Source: Antilocapra americana (Eukaryota; Chordata; Mammalia; Artiodactyla; Antilocapridae). Taken from it: a stretch of 64,000 nucleotides of DNA. This document shows positions 1 to 11,224 of this stretch, piece after piece. Positions within the stretch are counted from its first letter, which is position 1, and every line of letters begins with the position of its first letter. The position numbers and the translations under genes are program-made. The stretch covers positions 63,141,392 to 63,205,391 of the forward strand of contig ML662442.1 in assembly GCA_007570785.1 (NCBI GenBank), given 5' to 3'. Under the pieces are notes generated by a model that was given only the letters and a program-made list of their open reading frames with translations, was not told the DNA's origin and did no database searches.

Positions 1-99
1 TCTAACACATAGAATATCCACGTTGATTTATAGCTCAAGAAATTGGAAACTAAGTTTGAAGCTCTGCAGAATGCTCATGGACAAAAATATAGTCCAGGA

Positions 100-845
100 G
101 TTCTATACACAAAGATGAATTCAAATGATACTGAGGGAGTACATGAGTTCACTCAAGAGAGAATATAAAAACAGAAGACCAGAACTGAACTCCAGAAGCA
201 ATGATATTTATCAGGTGGGAGGAGAAAGAGGGACTAGGTCTGAGCCACAAGAGAACAACCAGGAAAGTAAATTGACAAAGACATTACGTGAGAAGACAGT
301 TTCAAAGAAGGGATTAGTCAACACCATCAAATGCTTCTAGAATCTTAAATAGGAAGTGGACTGTAGCCACTAGATTTGACATTTAGGAAGTCACTAGAGA
401 CTTTAAAAGAAGAAAGCATATTCAGTAAGTCCATGGATTGAAGGATGAATCAGATGTATGGAAACGAAGAACGCTGAGTGCAAACTTCTTGTTCAAGAAG
501 TTTGGCAACAAAGGAGAAATTATGGCACAGTATTTGAAGGGACGTAGAACTGACAAAAAAGGTTTTCTTTTCTAGGGAAGATATGAGCATATTTGGGGGC
601 TGTAAAAAAGCCAGTGGAGAATAGCAAACTGGAGAATAAATGAATAATAAATATCAGGAGAATAATGAAAATTTATGGAGGACTAGTAAGAGGGTGTGAG
701 TGATCAAGAACACACTTAGAGAGATAGCCTGGTGAAGAAGTAGGAATATTTCTCCCTGGGGATGGGAGAGAAAAAGAGAGAGATTTGAAAGTTGAAGGGA
801 AGTAGGAGTTTACATTGGGACAGGAGAAACCTGGGGTGGAATTTG
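100..845 (-). repeat. L2-family LINE relic, antisense
   Basis: Purine-rich on this strand and matching, from memory, the reverse complement of an L2/CR1-clade LINE. Recognisable stretches are around 300-400 (complement of the aspartate-rich RT region upstream of YADD) and 470-830. Heavily decayed; edges uncertain. Confidence 0.5.
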
Positions 846-1977
846 ACCTTGCAATCAGTACACAGCTGGTTGGGTTATGTAGAAGAGGAAGTCAACTAGA
901 GTCAAAGAAATAGACCATCCAGCTCTATTGAGGGCTCCTCTGAGTTACGATTATTTTAATCTTTAGTGAAGCCAATCAGCTAGAATAGTGACCAAAACTC
1001 AGTCTCCCTTTTCAGTCCAATACATTTCCAGGCTTTTCTGAAACTCCACAGAGACACCTGATTGGATTTGGGCATTTCCCAAGTCTCTTTAAACTAGATT
1101 ACTCTTGACTGATTTCATCAACAGTGTACTGAGTTTTACCCTTTCATTCTTCACTGTCTACAAATTCTAAGGGCATACATACAGAAACCCTCTAAACAGT
1201 GACAGGAGTCAAGAACTACTTTCTTGGAGAGGCTTTCATAGAAAAAATTGGGAAATTACTAAGATATGGTGAAATGTTTCAATACTGAATTTCAAAATTT
1301 TATTCCTTAAAGTCTTCAAACCCATTGAGAAACCCTAGTTTAAAAACCTTTCTATTGATTCTAGTTCCTGAAATAGAACCAAGTGAAAGGCAGAGCTAGT
1401 ATAATTTAAAGTAACAGATTGTCTTCTTCTTGAACACTGACATTCCATTCGGCATTCTACATGAACAAAGTAATGTTCCAGATTTTTTTTAATATACAGT
1501 TACACTTACTGTATTTATGTGATGAATTTTCTTCCAGTTATAGGTTTTAATGATTGGAACCATGCCTCAGTTACCTCCCTTATGAAAGATAACATAGGAA
1601 TGTTATAACAAATATTTAGTTAAAAAACTGAAAAGGGCTTTGAAAATGTAAAAGTGTAATATAAATGCTAAATAAAGATAATATATTCTGAACAGCAGGC
1701 TTCTTTGAAATAGGGCCTATGAATTCCATTAGCACTCTCTGTTTACATGCTTTTAGGAACTTTTTGGAGGATGTTGTCCATGGGCATGCCTGTGACGTGA
1801 CACCTCTGGCCTGGTCACTAGCAAGGAAAGAGGCAAATAAAAGAGTGGCCATAATAATTCACATAATGGTATTTTCTTAAGTCATTCAATAAATATTTAT
1901 TGTATTCTTAATTGTGTGCAGGTACAAGTCTGGGTGCTAAGAATGCTGCCGGGAGCAACAAGCAAAAACCCTGACTC

Positions 1978-2340
1978 ATAAGCTAACATTTATTGATTAG
2001 TAACTACACACCAAGTTTTAGTATTGCATTACTCCATTAAATCCTCATAGCGGGGACTTCCCTGGTGGACCTGTGGCTAAGACTCTGGGTCCCTGGTCAA
2101 GGAATTAGATCCAATGTGTTGCAACTAAAGATTGAAGATCTGTGTGCTGTAACTAAGTCCTGGCACAGTCAAGTAAAAAAAAAAAAAAAATCCTCATGGC
2201 ACCCTCATGAGCTAAGTACTGTAAATATTTCCATTTTACAGATGTAGAATCTTGAGGTAAGAGAGCTTCAGCAACTTGCCCAAGTGGTGAACTTGAGATT
2301 TGCTCCTCACCATCTGGCCCACATGTTCCAGTAGCAGGCA
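1978..2340 (+). repeat. MIR SINE, split by a younger SINE
   Basis: The left part (to about 2048) and right part (from about 2190) carry the MIR-like stretch TTTTACAGATGTAGAATCTTGAGG followed by CAACTTGCCCAAGTGG. The intervening 2049-2187 is a CHR-type SINE flanked by direct repeats, so this is a nested insertion. Confidence 0.6.
2049..2187 (+). repeat. CHR-type tRNA-Glu-derived SINE
   Basis: Begins GGGGACTTCCCTGGTGG, typical of the cetartiodactyl CHR family, and ends in an A run (2175-2190). A target-site duplication AAATCCTCAT is seen at 2039-2048 and 2188-2197. Confidence 0.75.
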
Positions 2341-2458
2341 CAAAGTTATTGGATGTTGGGCTGACTCAACTGACTTTCAGAGTTGGTCCCCTTTAAATAT
2401 GCAAAGCTAAAAAGAACAGCCATACAAATTGCTGGTGTTAGGGGTCTCTTGCTTATCT

Positions 2459-2733
2459 GCTGCTGCTGCTGCTAAGTCGCTTCAGTCGTGTCTGACTCTG
2501 TGCAACCCACAGACCGCAGCCCACCAGGCTCCCCTGTCCCTGGGATTCTCCAGGCAAGAACATTGGAGTGGGTTGCCATTTCCTTCTCCAATGCATGAAA
2601 GTGAAAAGTGAAAGTGAAGTTGCTCAGTCGTGTCAGACTCTTTGCGACCCCATGGACTCCAGCCTACCAGGCTCCTCCGTCCATGGGAGTTTCCAGGCAA
2701 GAGCACTGGAGTGGGGTGCCATCGCCTTCTCCG
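2459..2733 (-). repeat. Bov-A2 SINE (dimer of Bov-A units)
   Basis: Two tandem Bov-A units in reverse orientation, each with the complement of TCCATGGGGTCGCAAAGAGT and ending CCTTCTCC. The first starts with a TGC repeat, and the linker is rich in GTGAAAGTGAA. Flanking duplication CTTGCTTATCT at 2448-2458 and 2734-2744. ORFs here are spurious. Confidence 0.9.
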
Positions 2734-4699
2734 CTTGCTTATCTACTCAATTCAAAAAACGACTCAATTATCCACAAGGGATGGGGAGCCCTCATGGTGA
2801 TACTAGTGAAGATAGAAATTCTAGCCGTGCAGGTGGCTTTCACAAGGTCCCGGAGTGGCCAGGCCTGTCTAAGACTAGAATGACATTTGGGGAGTCAGGC
2901 AGCACCCCGGGCAGCTCTGGCCTTTATTTGGCTGGTTAACTTCGGCTCTGCTGTACCTTATGACTTCTGTTAATACTTGTACATAGTTTCTAATGGATAA
3001 CAACTGAGGAAACTACACTCTACTTGCTTCTCTCCGTGAATCATTTAGTTTTTGTAATGCCTATCAACTAATTTTATCCCCAGTACTTCCAGTTCACATG
3101 GCGAAGCATAAGTATAGATGAGTCCATTTCATCACTTTTATTCACATGGGGAAGCACTTCCTGCTGACTCATAGGCTACCCCTTACTTGATTTAGTCCTT
3201 GGATTAAATGCCCACTCCTGGACCAATCAGCTGTGGCCAGGAGGCCATGTCATATGGAAAGAACATTCTAGAACCAGGCTCTAAAGTTATCAGGGGCTAC
3301 AATCACAGATATGTTGTGAAGTCTGGCTTGTTCCTCTAATACTGTTTAGTTAAAGGCTTTTGGATTTAGGCTTTAAGCAAGTAAATGTGTTCTGGAAAAT
3401 TATTAACTTATAATTTATAAGTCACTTTATAGTTCTATATTATTCCACTGTTTTAAATATGGCTGTAATATTTCTATCTTTACTTTTGCATCTAAATAAG
3501 ATTATAATAAGATGTTCTTTTATATTAATTTCCTTAAGATGTTGAGAATTTAAGATTTACATCATAATCTTTCCTTACCTAATGAGTAATACTAACAGAT
3601 ATTGTTTCTCTCATCCTTAGCATGTCAATTACATTTCACCATCACAAGCTCTGTGCTAAGAATGTATACAGATGTGTCACAAGAAAAATAAGCAGGACTC
3701 AAATTAGAGTACTACATGAACATTTCAGTGTTATCTAGAACGCTAACAAGAAAATCAAACTCAGCTTGTATAAATAATTGTCAATAATAAGAATCTTGGC
3801 CAAATCAATGTTAATGTCATTTTTATACTTGGAAAAACATGGAGCCCACAATTATATAGACTTAAAAAATCAATACCTTGACTCACACTTAAAAGTAAGA
3901 TAATACATTGAAAGAATGATTTCAAATATTGTTCATTTTAGAAAATTTCTATGGAAAGATTCAATTTTACCTGAAGACTTACAACCAATAACACACATTA
4001 CAACATGGGAAATGGGTTAGGAAAGCAGTCTGTGGCTATGAAACAGATCAAAACTAACTAGCCATTAGGGAATGGAATCCATGACCTTCATCTCATTAGT
4101 AACAGGCTTAAACCAACTGAATGAGCTATAAACTGATAACATTCTGATACCTAGCAGATGGATGGATTTTTCACTCCTTACTTAAAATTCATTTCTTGGT
4201 TCCATATTATTTGTACTAAAATGTGACAATGCTGCTGTTATGTGGAAGGATGGAAAGGGACATGGCATTCAACGAGATCTCAGAAATCAATGATTACTCT
4301 TTCTTTGTGTAACTAGTGAGAGAATTCAAACCCTGAAAGATAAGGTGACCTGCCTAATGGGTTCCCAGTGGGTGGTGGCAGAACTGTATTACAATAAAAA
4401 TCTCTTGGACTTCACTCCTGGTCACTTTCAATTTGTGAGGGGCTGGCTGGTGGAGCACGTTGTCCTTGAATTGTTGAAGGAAGGGGGAGTATGTCCTTTC
4501 AATGCAGAACAAACTTAGTGCTAGGAAAAGGGAGTGTAGGTTTCTAAATTGAATTCATACCGAATGGAGGTTACAGGATGGAATATAGTGAGAAAGGTTT
4601 TGAATGACTTTCATCTGGGAGGGGATGAGAAGCTTCAGAAAGTCTCCAGAGAGTGAACACAGTGATGGAAAATATTTTCCATGTAAAATGGCTTTAGCT

Positions 4700-4752
4700 T
4701 CAATCCATGGGGTCACAAAGAGTCAGACACAACTGAGCACGCACACATACAC
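4700..4752 (+). repeat. Bov-A SINE tail fragment
   Basis: TCCATGGGGTCACAAAGAGT followed by CAGACACAACTGAGCACGCA, the 3' portion shared by Bov-A, Bov-tA and BovB. It is a short remnant only. Confidence 0.7.
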
Positions 4753-5369
4753 ATTAGGATATTTAGGAATGGAGTAACCTGAAGTCATGGGGCTGGGGGC
4801 ACAAGTTTGGGTCTAAATGAATAAATATAAAGAGAAGTAAAGTAGTGGCTAATAATTTCACTTGGGAGGTCAGGGAAGTTACAGATCTGGTCTGAGGATG
4901 GGTTAGGTATGTAGGTGTGATAGTGTAGAGTGGAATGGAATGGGAACCGGGGAAAGTGGTGGAGACTGATGCCATGAAGGGAAGCTGGAAAGAAGAGATT
5001 CATCATGGATTATTAACCAGTGAGTGAACAGTGGAAGGGTGAAGGAGCAACAAAAAGCTTCTACTAGTATATTACCATTTAGGGAACAGATGGACAAAGG
5101 TTCTGTAAATACTACCAATTTATATATAGGTCCAGTGTTATTTAGATTCTAATATCATATACTGTCTCAGGTGGTCATACCAGTGGATTCTTTGTAGCAA
5201 TATCTTTAGAAATGAGTATCTTCAAAATATTTACCATCTGGAACCACATCTTGGGAACAACTTACATTAAGTCTTTGAGCTTTTACTGATGACCTCTGAA
5301 GGAGATTGACCATGTATTGGAGAGGGCCTCAACTCATCCTTATTTTTGTTACTGTACCTCCACATGTGC

Positions 5370-5705
5370 ACAGGTCCCAGGCAAGCCTTGCTCTTCTTTA
5401 CTCAGAAAGTCCTTTACTCAGACTTTCTCTGATTGGATCATCTTCCCACATATCCTGGACATTTGTCCTTCAAGAATCAGTTATCACCTTTTCTAGAAAG
5501 CCCTTCCTTATTGCCACAGTAGCTCCTCAGCTATAACTGCTCTGCACACCCCTAGCACAACATCTTTCACACTGTAAAGCATTGCCCAGTGCACTAGACT
5601 GTCTTTACCAGACTGAATTCCTTGGGGCCTAGTTTTGATCATTTGTTTATCCTCAACACCTTGTAGTGTGATTAGCACAAGGTAGGTCTTTAATTTAAGC
5701 TGAAA
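5370..5705 (+). repeat. L2 LINE 3' end
   Basis: Resembles the L2 3' region: CTTCAAGAATCAGTTATCACC, a cysteine-free decayed coding tail, then CTTGGGGCCTAG and TAGTGTGATTAGCACAAGGTAGG, the L2 terminal motif. No intact ORF. Confidence 0.55.
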
Positions 5706-6996
5706 GACTATGGAAATCTCTGAAAAACCTTGGGAAGTAGAAATATAGTCTAGAAATTATCTCACGAGAACAAGTCTAGAATGGATTTTTAGAAAGAGGA
5801 ATCTAAAATTAATTTTATTAGTTTCCTTGGGCATAAGGCCTTAGTTTTGCACACAGCTCCTGGCCTTGCTTCCCTTCTTCTCTTGTAGTCTGCCTTTGGC
5901 CATTTCACTGCTTATTATTCAAGAGCTAGGGAGAAAAGGAGAGAAGCTGAAATTCAGATCAGTTAATTAGGCTGTTTGGGAACAGCTCAGAAAAAGGTTG
6001 GATATTGTGAGTGAAATCAATATTATCTATAGCCCTCTCTAACCCAGCCTTCCTCATTTCACACTCCTAAACCAATGGTTGCCCAACAGAGGAAGCATAT
6101 TTTATAAACTTTTCAGCTTCACAGGGTTTGTTCCCTTGTGTTGAGTACATGTCAAGCTGTATGACCTGGGTTTTGGTTTGGAGAATTCGGTCACTACACC
6201 AGCAGAAGACATTGTGGGTAGTCTGCCTCTCTAGGGTAATTTCGTGGTCCTAAGGAAAAAATTTAGCAGTTTATTTTTCTGAAACTGGTTCAAGGAACAT
6301 TCCCGAAGTGAAAAAATTCAATCGAGAATATTATTACTTACATTTTGGAGAAAGATTTTTAATACAGTATTTCCATCTGTGATATATTTAAATTCTAGGC
6401 CTCAGGCAGCAATTTCGGAAAAGGGTCTCCTTTCCCATTTATTTGATGCAAACTAGCCCACTCTGAGGGGTAGGGGGCCCTACTTCATCTCCTCACCCCA
6501 GCAAAATTCCTGAAATCACCACCGCTCCTTTATTTTTCCTTGCACGGTGAACTCTGTTATCGACCTAAAAATGTTGATCACAACTTCAATTTGTTGAATT
6601 ATTTTCTAAGTACTTGTAACTAGTAGAAAAGGAGAATGGTAAGCTGCCCAAAGAAGGCCTACAGTCAATCAGTGGAAAGCTGTCAATACCGAAACACAAT
6701 ACTCTCGCTTGATCTGGTTTTGATGCCCTAACAAAGACAGGTTTTGCTGTTTAGGACCGCTCAGCCATCTTGACTGAATCCATTCAGAAGGTAGTCCTCG
6801 ACCTGCTTACTGCCAGAGGACTTTAACACAGATTTGTAAGTTGACATATGTATCCCAACAGATTTCACAACAGAGACCTAACACATTTAAGCTGTCAATA
6901 AAGACCAGCATTTAAGAAACGCAAGGCACGCGGACACTTTACATGCACACTTTATAACGCATTCTTCGAGTCCTCTAAGAGAGAGACGCTGTGTGT

Positions 6997-7020
6997 GGGG
7001 GGGGGGGGGGGGGTGGGGGG
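6997..7020 (+). repeat. Poly-G run next to assembly gap
   Basis: Seventeen consecutive G (6997-7013), one T, then six G. It lies 13 bases before the unresolved bases and at the edge of the CpG island. It could form a G-quadruplex and is a plausible cause of sequencing drop-out. Confidence 0.9.
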
Positions 7021-7033
7021 AGCTTAAAACTTT

Positions 7034-7433
7034 NNNNNNNNNNNNNNNNNNNNNNNNNNNNNNNNNNNNNNNNNNNNNNNNNNNNNNNNNNNNNNNNNNN
7101 NNNNNNNNNNNNNNNNNNNNNNNNNNNNNNNNNNNNNNNNNNNNNNNNNNNNNNNNNNNNNNNNNNNNNNNNNNNNNNNNNNNNNNNNNNNNNNNNNNNN
7201 NNNNNNNNNNNNNNNNNNNNNNNNNNNNNNNNNNNNNNNNNNNNNNNNNNNNNNNNNNNNNNNNNNNNNNNNNNNNNNNNNNNNNNNNNNNNNNNNNNNN
7301 NNNNNNNNNNNNNNNNNNNNNNNNNNNNNNNNNNNNNNNNNNNNNNNNNNNNNNNNNNNNNNNNNNNNNNNNNNNNNNNNNNNNNNNNNNNNNNNNNNNN
7401 NNNNNNNNNNNNNNNNNNNNNNNNNNNNNNNNN
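7034..7433. other. Assembly gap (400 N)
   Basis: Exactly 400 unresolved bases between a poly-G run and very GC-rich DNA. Any first exon or core promoter inside it is invisible. ORFs crossing the gap are artefacts. Confidence 0.99.
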
Positions 7434-8290
7434 GCGTGTGTCGGGCGGCGGCGGCCGCGGCCGCGCCGGGGCGGCGGGCGCGGGTGGGGGCAGGCGCGGG
7501 GCTGCTTTTCCTGCAACTTGTTTACGCCGTCCTTATCCTGGGGAGGCGGCGAGGGGTCCGAGGCGGGGCCGCCGCCGGCCTCGCGCCGCGTGCGTGTGCC
7601 ATTCCGGAATAATGGGTTTTGCACACTAGCGTCCTGGGCCCGGCCGGCCGTCCTCGCGCCGCGGCGGCCCGGCGGGGGGAAGTAGAGGCCGGCGGGGGTG
7701 GAGATCGGGGAAGCGCAGGAGCCGAGGCATCCGCCGCGCGCCCCGGGAGCTGGTGGCGGGGGCGGGGGCGGGGGAGAGGGAGGAAAACTTGGGAGCCCCG
7801 GAGGCGGGGGAGGGGGGCACGGTGGCACGGGCGGGGGGAGGGCGCAACTTTCGCGTTGGTGGTAAAACTTTAATTACCTTGAAAGAAAAAGGCCCTCCGG
7901 TCTCCCCCACCCTCTCTGGGCGAAGCCCGGCCCAAGCGCGACCGTGAGAGAAAGTTTAAAAGCGGGCACTTTGCTCCCCGCCTTCCCCGCGGAGGGGTAG
8001 GGGTATCTGTTTGTCCGTCTGCGCTCGGAGAGACCCGGGGGTAACGAGCCGCCCTCCGGGGTCGCGAAGATCGCGGCTCTCACCCCACCCTTCCACGGGG
8101 AGACGAAGGTAAACGTCGCTTCAGTTTCCCTCCTACCTCCTCCCCCACAACCACCCCGCTTCCTTTTCCTCCCCCTCCCCGCCGATTTTTTGAGGGGACC
8201 CAAAAAACGGAGTCTCTTTTCCTTATGCAACTTCCTCGGGCGCTGCGAGCACGGCCCTTCCCCCCTCCCTGCATCCCTCGGCCGGCTCCT
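7434..8290 (+). promoter_or_regulatory. CpG island, probable L3MBTL3 promoter and first exon region
   Basis: Dense CpG and GC-rich sequence in an otherwise AT-rich window, with overlapping GCGGCCGC sites (7451-7464), GC boxes such as GAGGCGGGGCC near 7559 and GGGGGCGGGGGCGGGGG near 7757, and the palindrome ATTCCGGAAT at 7601-7610 (ETS-like core). No TATA box was recognised. It is the only CpG island in the window and lies upstream of the L3MBTL3 coding exons, so it is the likely promoter. One possible first-exon donor is CGAAG|GTAAAC near 8108, which is weak evidence. Island DNA probably begins before or within the gap. Confidence 0.75.
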
Positions 8291-9702
8291 TGACCACCTC
8301 GGGTCTACCGCCAGAAAAATAATGCGTTAGAGATCATTCACAGTACACCGAAACAAAAATAGATTTTTGATTGTTCTAAGTTTAAGTTAAGGGAAACTGA
8401 GATGAGAAATAAGAATGGAGGGGGGGAGCGGCTGGAGCGAGTGCGTCGAATTTTAATTTTCCTAGAATGTTGTTTGTGATAGCTTTATTGCTGTGGGGAG
8501 CCCGAGAGTCTCCGTACTGGCTAGCTCGGTCGCGTGGATTTTTGCGCAAGTTTTTAGAAAAACACTGACTCGAGTAGAGCATTTCTCCGGAAAGTTTCAA
8601 GTGCAGCAAAATAGCGAACGTGCAAAACTGGCCAAGGGGAGACCTCTAGTGGCTAGACGCGTCTTTAAGTTCGGAAGGCCGAGAGCAAACTTTGGCCTTT
8701 ACTTTTTAGCTACGTGGTCCGTTCAGACGTGGAAGTGATTAGACGACCTGAGCCAGGGGCCAGATGTTGTATGAGAGGATGCTAATCAGAAATAGAAAGT
8801 TTAGTAAATCCGAGAGCAAATGAAATCTAAGGACCCAGCCTTCCAGTTGGGGTACTTCTATGGGAAAGTAGCGCCTTCCGATCTTCATGACTTCTATGGG
8901 AAAAACACTTTGCTTTTATTCTGGAATTTGAGATTGGGTCACTCTCTGGATTAGACGCAGTTGTTGGGTTTTTTTTTTCGCCAGTATTTGTCATTGTCTA
9001 TACATTTGATCAACCTTTAATCAGGAGTGACGGTGGATAATTTCATTTGAATGTTAATAAAAATACGAAGTGCAATACATGTTTAAAGCTTTGAAAAAAT
9101 GAAAAACACTTGTGTTTAAGAAGGCTCATATAAAATTATTTATATGAGCTAATCATTTTATTCTCTAGTAAATGTAATTTAAGGCCTTATTTCGTTTCTT
9201 AAACACATAGTCATATATAGTTATAAAATAAATGACCCCGTTTAGCTCAAAGAGTATAATTTTGGTTCACTGGTTAAGACTTATTTCTGAATACTTTGTA
9301 TAATTTGGAATTTAAACACTTAAACATATGAACAAAACTTGCTTACATAGTATCTATTCTGCTAGTGTGTGTTCTGTATGGTAACTTTAAATAAGAGAAG
9401 CAGTGAGAGAAATTAAAATTGAGTCAAATGATCCTGGTAACTTTCATTTGCTTGTCATACAATGGAAGAGACTTGAACGGGAATTTAGGGTAGGGCAGTT
9501 ACATAAATGTAACATCAGTTTCACCTCATCCAAAGCTAGTTTATTTTTTGTGTGTGTGTTGTAACATATTAAGTGGTAGTATACAAAATTATGCAATGTC
9601 AGTAATTCAGAATTTGAACTTACTATCTATGAGTTTAAAGGCTTCTTTTTTTTAAATGACAATACTTTGATTTTATTTCTTTTCTCTTTAAATTGATGAT
9701 AG
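8291..9702 (+). other. Island shore and early intron 1
   Basis: GC content falls off after about 8,300. No repeat or exon was recognised. A perfect 11-base-arm hairpin lies at 9124-9149. The 81- and 75-residue ORFs near 8400-8740 overlap on opposite strands and show no domain. Confidence 0.5.
9124..9149. repeat. Perfect inverted repeat (11-base arms, 4-base loop)
   Basis: GCTCATATAAA, loop ATTA, TTTATATGAGC. All eleven pairs match. Function unknown. Confidence 0.9.
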
Positions 9703-9776
9703 ACCTCCAGGAGAAGTCTTGAGGGTGAACCACAGTCTTAAAGACCATCAGATAATTATTTCTTCACTGCCACTAG
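9703..9776 (+). other. L3MBTL3: Candidate 5' UTR exon of L3MBTL3
   Basis: A 74-base segment with a pyrimidine-rich approach and acceptor GATGATAG, and the strong donor CACTAG|GTAAGA. It contains no ATG, as expected for leader sequence, and lies about 1.5 kb downstream of the CpG island. An internal CCAG at 9707-9710 is an alternative acceptor. Joined to 27622 it would give an uninterrupted leader. No transcript evidence is available here. Confidence 0.45.
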
Positions 9777-10499
9777 GTAAGAGTTGTGTGTTGAAACAAA
9801 TTACTCGATATACTTGCAAATATTAAAAGCTGTATTTGGGGGTAAGGAAGGAGCGTGTGGAACAGGGTTGGCAGAAAAACATCATTTTTGAAAGGGATGC
9901 TTTGAATTCATGACAGTCTTGACGCTGTGACTGAAGCTCCAATTAAAGTATTATGAAAAGTTAAGAGATTGTTCTGGATAATCTTTGCACTGGCTTTTTA
10001 CTGGATTCTTAATTCACACTTCAATTGTACCTGTTCTTTGCTGAAAGTAAAGTTTTATTCTTTGGAATTGAGAAAGTGGGAAATCTAGAACAAAGCAATT
10101 GAATTAATATAGCCGTTGTATAAGTACACTGTGATGCGAAAAGTTCTGGAGCTTGGTAAAATTTTGTAGGTGATATTTCCAACAAGATGTTTGGGCACGT
10201 TTAAGTAACTTATCTTCTATGGCTCAAATCCTATGGTGGGCTGACATGTGCCAAATATCATGTCATAGTGTTATAGTGAATTTCTAGTGTGTTAGCATAA
10301 ACTTGTCAACTTTTAAGCATATCACCACAAGCAATACAGCTGCTGCCCAATAAAGATATCTTTGGCAATTTTGGAGGGTGCTGGTTAGTCTCCAGTAATC
10401 CAGGGCCTACTCTCAGAATGAAGGTTATTCTCAGGCAAAAAAGAACGCTGTCTGGGTAGAACATGAAAGTACACTTGTGCGACTTTAGTGCTTTTCTGC

Positions 10500-10728
10500 T
10501 ATTGATGATGATGATGATGTTTAGTCGGTAAGTCACGTCTGACTCTCTTGAGACCCCATGGACTGTAGCCCACCAGGCTCCTCTGTCCCAGAGATTTCCC
10601 AGGCAAGAATATTGGAATGGGTTGCCATTTCCTTCTCCAGGGATATTCCCAACCCAGGGAAGGAACCCGAGTCACCTGCATTGGCAGGCGAATTCTTTAC
10701 CACTGAGCCGCTAGGGAAGGAAGCCTCC
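10500..10728 (-). repeat. Bov-tA SINE, antisense
   Basis: On this strand it starts with a GAT repeat (10502-10519), runs through CCCATGGACTGTAGCCCACC and ends with the complement of the tRNA-Glu head, near TTTACCACTGAGCCGCTAGG. Seen in reverse orientation within intron 1. Confidence 0.88.
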
Positions 10729-10869
10729 TCTACTTTTTAGAACTGTTTTTTTAATCGTTCCCTTTCTTTTTCTGTTTCATTTCATTTTCCTTCTCTGTCC
10801 CACGTATTAAAGGAGTTGCTAATTCTTGTTTGGCAAAAAAAAATAAAACAAAAATTAGCAGGACTAATA

Positions 10870-11140
10870 ATCCTTTTTAAAAATCTTTTAAATTTTATAT
10901 GGGAATGTAGTCGATTAACAATGTTGCGAATAGTTTCAGTTTCACAAAAAAGCGACTCAGTCCTACATGTGCATGTATCCATTCTCTCCCAGTGTCCCTT
11001 CCCATCCAGGCTGCTACATAATATCTAGCAGAGTTCCCTGTGCAATATAGTAGGTCCTTGTTGGTTATCCGTTTTAAATATAGCAGTGTGTACATGCCAT
11101 CCCAAACTCCTTAACTATCATTTTGTACCACTCTTCCCCG
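10870..11140 (-). repeat. L1 3' UTR fragment, antisense
   Basis: The stretch CAGAGTTCCCTGTGCAATATAGTAGG followed by CCTTGTTGGTTATCCGTTTT matches the artiodactyl L1 3' UTR in reverse orientation as I remember it. Degraded, no ORF. Confidence 0.6.
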
Positions 11141-11224
11141 CTGGTAGCATAAATTTGTTCTCTTAAGTCTGTGAGGACTAATAGTCCTTATTGAGCCACG
11201 TTATAACCATGATAGATGTGATCT

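Larger units (their letters stand above)
1..6990. other. Intergenic DNA upstream of L3MBTL3
   Basis: No exon, RNA gene or conserved domain was recognised on either strand. The short ORFs here fall in repeats or low-information sequence. Repeats I could place are listed separately: L2 antisense, MIR with nested SINE, Bov-A2, a Bov-A fragment and an L2 3' end. Stretches 845-1975, 2750-4690 and 5710-6990 hold nothing I can name. Confidence 0.6.

Noticed and set aside
2429..2939. Overlapping ORFs on both strands of up to 123 residues
   Set aside because: They translate a Bov-A2 SINE; the same peptides recur at other Bov-A copies in the window.
6887..7828. Long proline/glycine-rich ORFs on both strands across the gap
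   Set aside because: They run through 400 unresolved bases and CpG-island GC-rich DNA, and have no domain. They are artefacts of base composition.
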